Assembly: GCA_016218275.1 (NCBI GenBank)
Contig: JACREK010000154.1
Location: forward strand, 1 to 22,507
DNA length: 22,507 nt
Direction of reading: 5' to 3'
Source: Candidatus Gottesmanbacteria bacterium
GTDB lineage: Bacteria > Patescibacteriota > Microgenomatia > 2-02-FULL-39-11
The translations under genes and the position numbers were made by a program. The notes under the pieces are model-generated. The model made no database searches. It was given only the letters and a program-made list of their open reading frames with translations, and was not told the DNA's origin. Positions 20,251 to 22,507 of the stretch are shown piece after piece; position 1 is the first letter of the stretch; each line of letters starts with the position of its first letter.

Positions 20251-20816
20251 TTTCTTGGCTTTATAAATGGTAAGAGGTCTTCTTTTGTGAGCAGTCTCGA
20301 TTTATTGCAGTTAGCAACCATAGCCAGACTTGGTTGATGGGAGAAACCAATATATTCCACAATTTTACCTTTCTCTCTCGCTTTTTTAATAGCAGGTAAT
20401 AAATCAGAATCAGATGAGACCAGAATTATTTTGTCGCAAAGATTTTCATAGGTTGCCACAAGTAAATCTACGGCAATATTCACATCAACGCCCTTCTCAT
20501 GAAACTTATTATTCGACTTCAATAAATAGCCCAGTGAATATACAAAGTTGTTTTTCCTAAGATAAGTGAGTAATTTCCGTTGGTTATTAAATAACTTTTG
20601 GGTTCGTTCGGTTCCATCTGTTCTTACTGCGCCCACATAATAGATGGACTTAACGACTTTGTAACCTACGGCTAGAAATTTTGCTAAACCAGCAAAATCT
20701 AAATCAAGAAGATGGTGAAGGCCTAAATCTTTTAATTTGAAATAAAAATTGCTTCCGTCTATCAGGATATAGCAGCGTTGTTGTTTCACTTCTTTATTAT
20801 ACAAGATTTCAGACAA
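20247..20816 (-). CDS. NYN-domain (PIN-like) nuclease, LabA/DUF88 type
   Basis: A 189-residue protein with a PIN-like NYN fold: YILIDGSNFY (16-25, Asp20 and Asn23), KGVDVNIAVDLLV (109-120, Asp111, Asp117) and ILVSSDSDLLPAIKKAREKGK (131-151, Asp136, Asp138). These acidic residues form the metal centre used for RNA cleavage in the family. The longest frame starts at a TTG (20816), 2 nt after the T-tract of a terminator-like hairpin. A GTG at codon 10 (20789) is a real alternative: TATAAT lies 6 nt before it, which would give a leaderless message beginning MKQQRCYILIDGSN. Divergent from ileS. RNA turnover or defence roles are possible. Confidence 0.85.
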   Translation of the reverse strand: MSEILYNKEVKQQRCYILIDGSNFYFKLKDLGLHHLLDLDFAGLAKFLAVGYKVVKSIYYVGAVRTDGTERTQKLFNNQRKLLTYLRKNNFVYSLGYLLKSNNKFHEKGVDVNIAVDLLVATYENLCDKIILVSSDSDLLPAIKKAREKGKIVEYIGFSHQPSLAMVANCNKSRLLTKEDLLPFIKPRK

Positions 20817-20818
20817 CT

Positions 20819-20852
20819 AAAAATCCTGCAAAGACCTTGCGGTGTTGCAGGA
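20819..20852 (-). terminator. Intrinsic-terminator-like hairpin in the NYN leader
   Basis: On the minus strand TCCTGCAA pairs with TTGCAGGA (complements of 20845-20852 and 20824-20831). Inside, ACC-GCAA-GGT adds a 3-bp stem with a GNRA tetraloop, and TTTTT (complement of 20819-20823) follows the stem. It lies between a TTGACA-type promoter and the NYN start, so it could act as an attenuator. Confidence 0.6.
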
Positions 20853-20868
20853 GATTTTAGTATCTAAA

Positions 20869-20897
20869 ATACTACCACTATGATGGTGACTTGTCAA
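20869..20897 (-). promoter_or_regulatory. Minus-strand promoter upstream of the NYN gene
   Basis: Minus-strand TTGACA (complement of 20892-20897), 17-nt spacer, TAGTAT (complement of 20869-20874). Transcription would begin near 20862 and run through the hairpin before reaching the NYN start. Confidence 0.55.
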
Positions 20898-20902
20898 GCC
20901 AC

Positions 20903-20931
20903 TTCAAATTAATTTGCGAATTGTGTAAAAT
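20903..20931 (+). promoter_or_regulatory. Putative ileS promoter, leaderless-type spacing
   Basis: TTCAAA (20903-20908), 17-nt spacer, TAAAAT (20926-20931), then 7 nt to the ileS ATG. Same geometry as upstream of dgkA. The -35 is a weak match. Confidence 0.45.
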
Positions 20932-20938
20932 ATGATCT

Positions 20939-22507
20939 ATGTTTAAACCTGTTGATCCCAAGCCGAATTTTCCGGAAATGGAGAAAAAAATTCTTGATTT
21001 CTGGTACAAACAAGGAATAGTCGATAAATATCTCCATAAAAACGACCGCTCAAATAAGCGTTTCTCATTTCTGGATGGTCCGATCACGGCCAATAACGCA
21101 ATGGGTGTGCATCACGCCTGGGGTAGAACTTACAAAGATCTCTGGCAAAGGTTTTACAACATGATGGGGTATAGACAGCGGTTCCAGAACGGCTTTGACT
21201 GTCAGGGGTTGTGGATAGAGGTAGAAGTAGAAAAGGAATTAGGGATACGAAACAAAAGGGATATAGAAAATTTAGTCCCAGGCGACAAAAAGAAAAGTAT
21301 CGCCAAATTTGTACAACTTTGCAAAGACAGGGTAATGAAATTTAGTAAAATCCAGACAGAGCAGACAAAACGGCTTGGTAATTTCATGGTTTGGGAGAAT
21401 TCTTATTACACCATGTCCGATGAAAATAACTATATGATCTGGCATTTCTTAAAAACTTGTCACGAAAAGGGATGGATCTATAAAGGGAGAGACAGCGTTC
21501 CCTGGTGTCCTCGTTGCGAAACTGCTATTTCCCAACATGAGATGCTGACTGAAGATTATAAAGAAATAGTACATGAATCAATTTATTTTCGGTTGCCTTT
21601 AGAAGGAAAGAAGGGCGAATACTTATTGGTTTGGACTACAACCCCTTGGACAATTCCGGCAAATATTGCGGTAGCTATTGATGAGACTTTTGATTATTCA
21701 CTGGTAGAGGGAAAGAACGGCAAAAAATACTGGTTAGCCCGCGATTTAGTTGAACCGACTTTCGGAAAAGACTACAAGAAAACCGTAAAAACAGTAAAGG
21801 GGAAAGAGTTAGTTGGTTTGAAATATAAAGGACCATTTGATGAATTGGATGTTGTAAAGAAAACAAAAGAGGAAAATAGGGAAAAATTTCATACGGTTAT
21901 TTCCACCGATGAAAATATTCTTCCAATCGTTTTAACTGAAGGGACAGGCATGGTTCATACTGCAGTTTCTGCTGGAGTTGAAGATTTTAAATTAGGGAAA
22001 AAATTGGGGTTACCGATGATACCGGTAATTGCAGATAATGCAGATTATTTGCCCACAATGGGATTTTTAGCTGGGAAAAACGCCAAAAAGAACCCCAGGC
22101 TAATTCTTAACTTTGTGGAAGAAAAAGGGTTTGCCTTTAAAATCCATAATTACAAACATCGCTATCCTGCTTGCTGGAGATGCAAGGAAGAATTGGTGTG
22201 GAAAGTAGCAGATGAATGGTATATAGCGATGGATCGGAAATCGAAAATGGAAAATGGAAAATTGAAAGTGGAAAATAAAACATTAAGAGAAAAAATGATT
22301 AATGTTGCAAAGAAGATTAATTGGAAACCTGCTTTTGGACTGGAAAGGGAATTGGATTGGTTGAATAATATGCATGATTGGTTGATTTCCAAAAAGAATC
22401 GTTATTGGGGATTAGCTCTACCTATATATGAATGTAAGAAGTGTGGTAATTTTGAAGTAATTGGGGGAAAAGAAGAACTTAAAAAGCGTGCGGTTAGCGG
22501 ATGGGAA
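20939..22507 (+). CDS. ileS: Isoleucyl-tRNA synthetase, N-terminal part (3' end outside window)
   Basis: The frame is open for 523 codons from this ATG to the window end; the complete enzyme should be about twice as long. It charges tRNA-Ile. Motifs include GPITANNAMGVHHAWGRTYKD in adjoining pieces (the HIGH-type ATP site, here GVHHAWG), NGFDCQGLWIEVEVEKELG, the zinc-type cysteines PWCPRCETAIS, the editing-domain start VWTTTPWTIPANIAVAI, EGTGMVHTAVSAGVEDF, YPACWRCKEELVWK and WLISKKNRYWGLALP. HHAWG and this motif set fit the eukaryote-like IleS class that CPR and mupirocin-resistant bacteria often carry. An inserted AT-rich repeat gives about 15 extra residues after WYIAMD. No T-box leader is present. 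Confidence 0.93.
   Translation, partial: MFKPVDPKPNFPEMEKKILDFWYKQGIVDKYLHKNDRSNKRFSFLDGPITANNAMGVHHAWGRTYKDLWQRFYNMMGYRQRFQNGFDCQGLWIEVEVEKELGIRNKRDIENLVPGDKKKSIAKFVQLCKDRVMKFSKIQTEQTKRLGNFMVWENSYYTMSDENNYMIWHFLKTCHEKGWIYKGRDSVPWCPRCETAISQHEMLTEDYKEIVHESIYFRLPLEGKKGEYLLVWTTTPWTIPANIAVAIDETFDYSLVEGKNGKKYWLARDLVEPTFGKDYKKTVKTVKGKELVGLKYKGPFDELDVVKKTKEENREKFHTVISTDENILPIVLTEGTGMVHTAVSAGVEDFKLGKKLGLPMIPVIADNADYLPTMGFLAGKNAKKNPRLILNFVEEKGFAFKIHNYKHRYPACWRCKEELVWKVADEWYIAMDRKSKMENGKLKVENKTLREKMINVAKKINWKPAFGLERELDWLNNMHDWLISKKNRYWGLALPIYECKKCGNFEVIGGKEELKKRAVSGWE
22246..22265. repeat. AT-rich 20-nt repeat, copy 2 (inside ileS)
   Basis: Identical to 3755-3774 in the DegT gene. Translated as part of RKSKMENGKLKVENKT between the conserved WYIAM and LREKM blocks of IleS, which are normally almost adjacent; the surrounding bases (about 22235-22280) continue the same AATGGAAAA-like pattern. 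Confidence 0.7.

Noticed and set aside
20817..20938. T-box riboswitch upstream of ileS
   Set aside because: The strong hairpin there is followed by a T-tract only on the minus strand, no T-box core sequence is seen, and the ileS -10 lies 7 nt before the ATG, leaving no leader.

Overview
The window looks like a chromosome segment from a Patescibacteria (Candidate Phyla Radiation) bacterium, most likely of the Microgenomates type. The reasons are low G+C, a compact cell-wall/division gene block with divergent but recognisable proteins, few Shine-Dalgarno sites, and short palindromic DNA elements inserted in frame inside protein genes. TGA is used as a stop (glmS, ftsW, murG and ftsZ), so the genetic code is standard. 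The placement rests on these traits and not on a database search.

Region 1 (1-12410) is a plus-strand wall and division block. In order it holds the 3' end of glmS, an alpha/beta hydrolase, a membrane-anchored MurF-like ligase, a DegT-type PLP aminotransferase, a FemAB-type transferase, an undecaprenol/diacylglycerol kinase, mraY, ftsW, murG, ftsQ, ftsA and ftsZ. Together these would supply amino sugar, build and flip/transfer lipid-linked precursor, recycle lipid carrier and assemble the divisome. murC, murD, murE and ftsI are not in the window. ftsW-murG and murG-ftsQ overlap by ATGA. ftsZ has its own spacer with two hairpins and a clear ribosome binding site.

Region 2 (12411-20250) is an accessory island between ftsZ and the NYN/ileS locus. 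It carries a HExxH protein, a minus-strand two-TM protein with an FxLYD-like domain, a Clp-fold serine proteinase (SDH family) overlapping a 56-residue protein, a hicBA toxin-antitoxin pair, an orphan DUF433 protein, a DUF5678-like/retropepsin-like pair, a protein with a kinase-like part and a nucleotidyltransferase-like part, and an unknown 196-residue protein. No recombinase or transposase is present. Modules are separated by a repeat that carries a conserved extended -10 promoter (TTRACW-N17-TAYYTT, always 17 bp, four copies).

The most unusual observation is that the last 30 nt of ftsZ (encoding PAFLRQGKH and the stop) recur three times in the island, at 12433, 15862 and 16576, with a weaker candidate at 17567. 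Against ftsZ, two copies differ at 6 and 9 bases yet encode exactly the same nine residues plus a stop; the third changes one residue. This suggests the copies were once (or still are) under protein-level selection. The simplest reading is that the ftsZ 3' end is an attachment site for integrative elements and that the copies are displaced tails left by successive insertions.

Region 3 (20251-22507) holds a minus-strand NYN-domain nuclease with a terminator-like hairpin just before its start, and divergently the 5' part of ileS, which runs off the window and carries an in-frame AT-rich repeat also found in the DegT gene.
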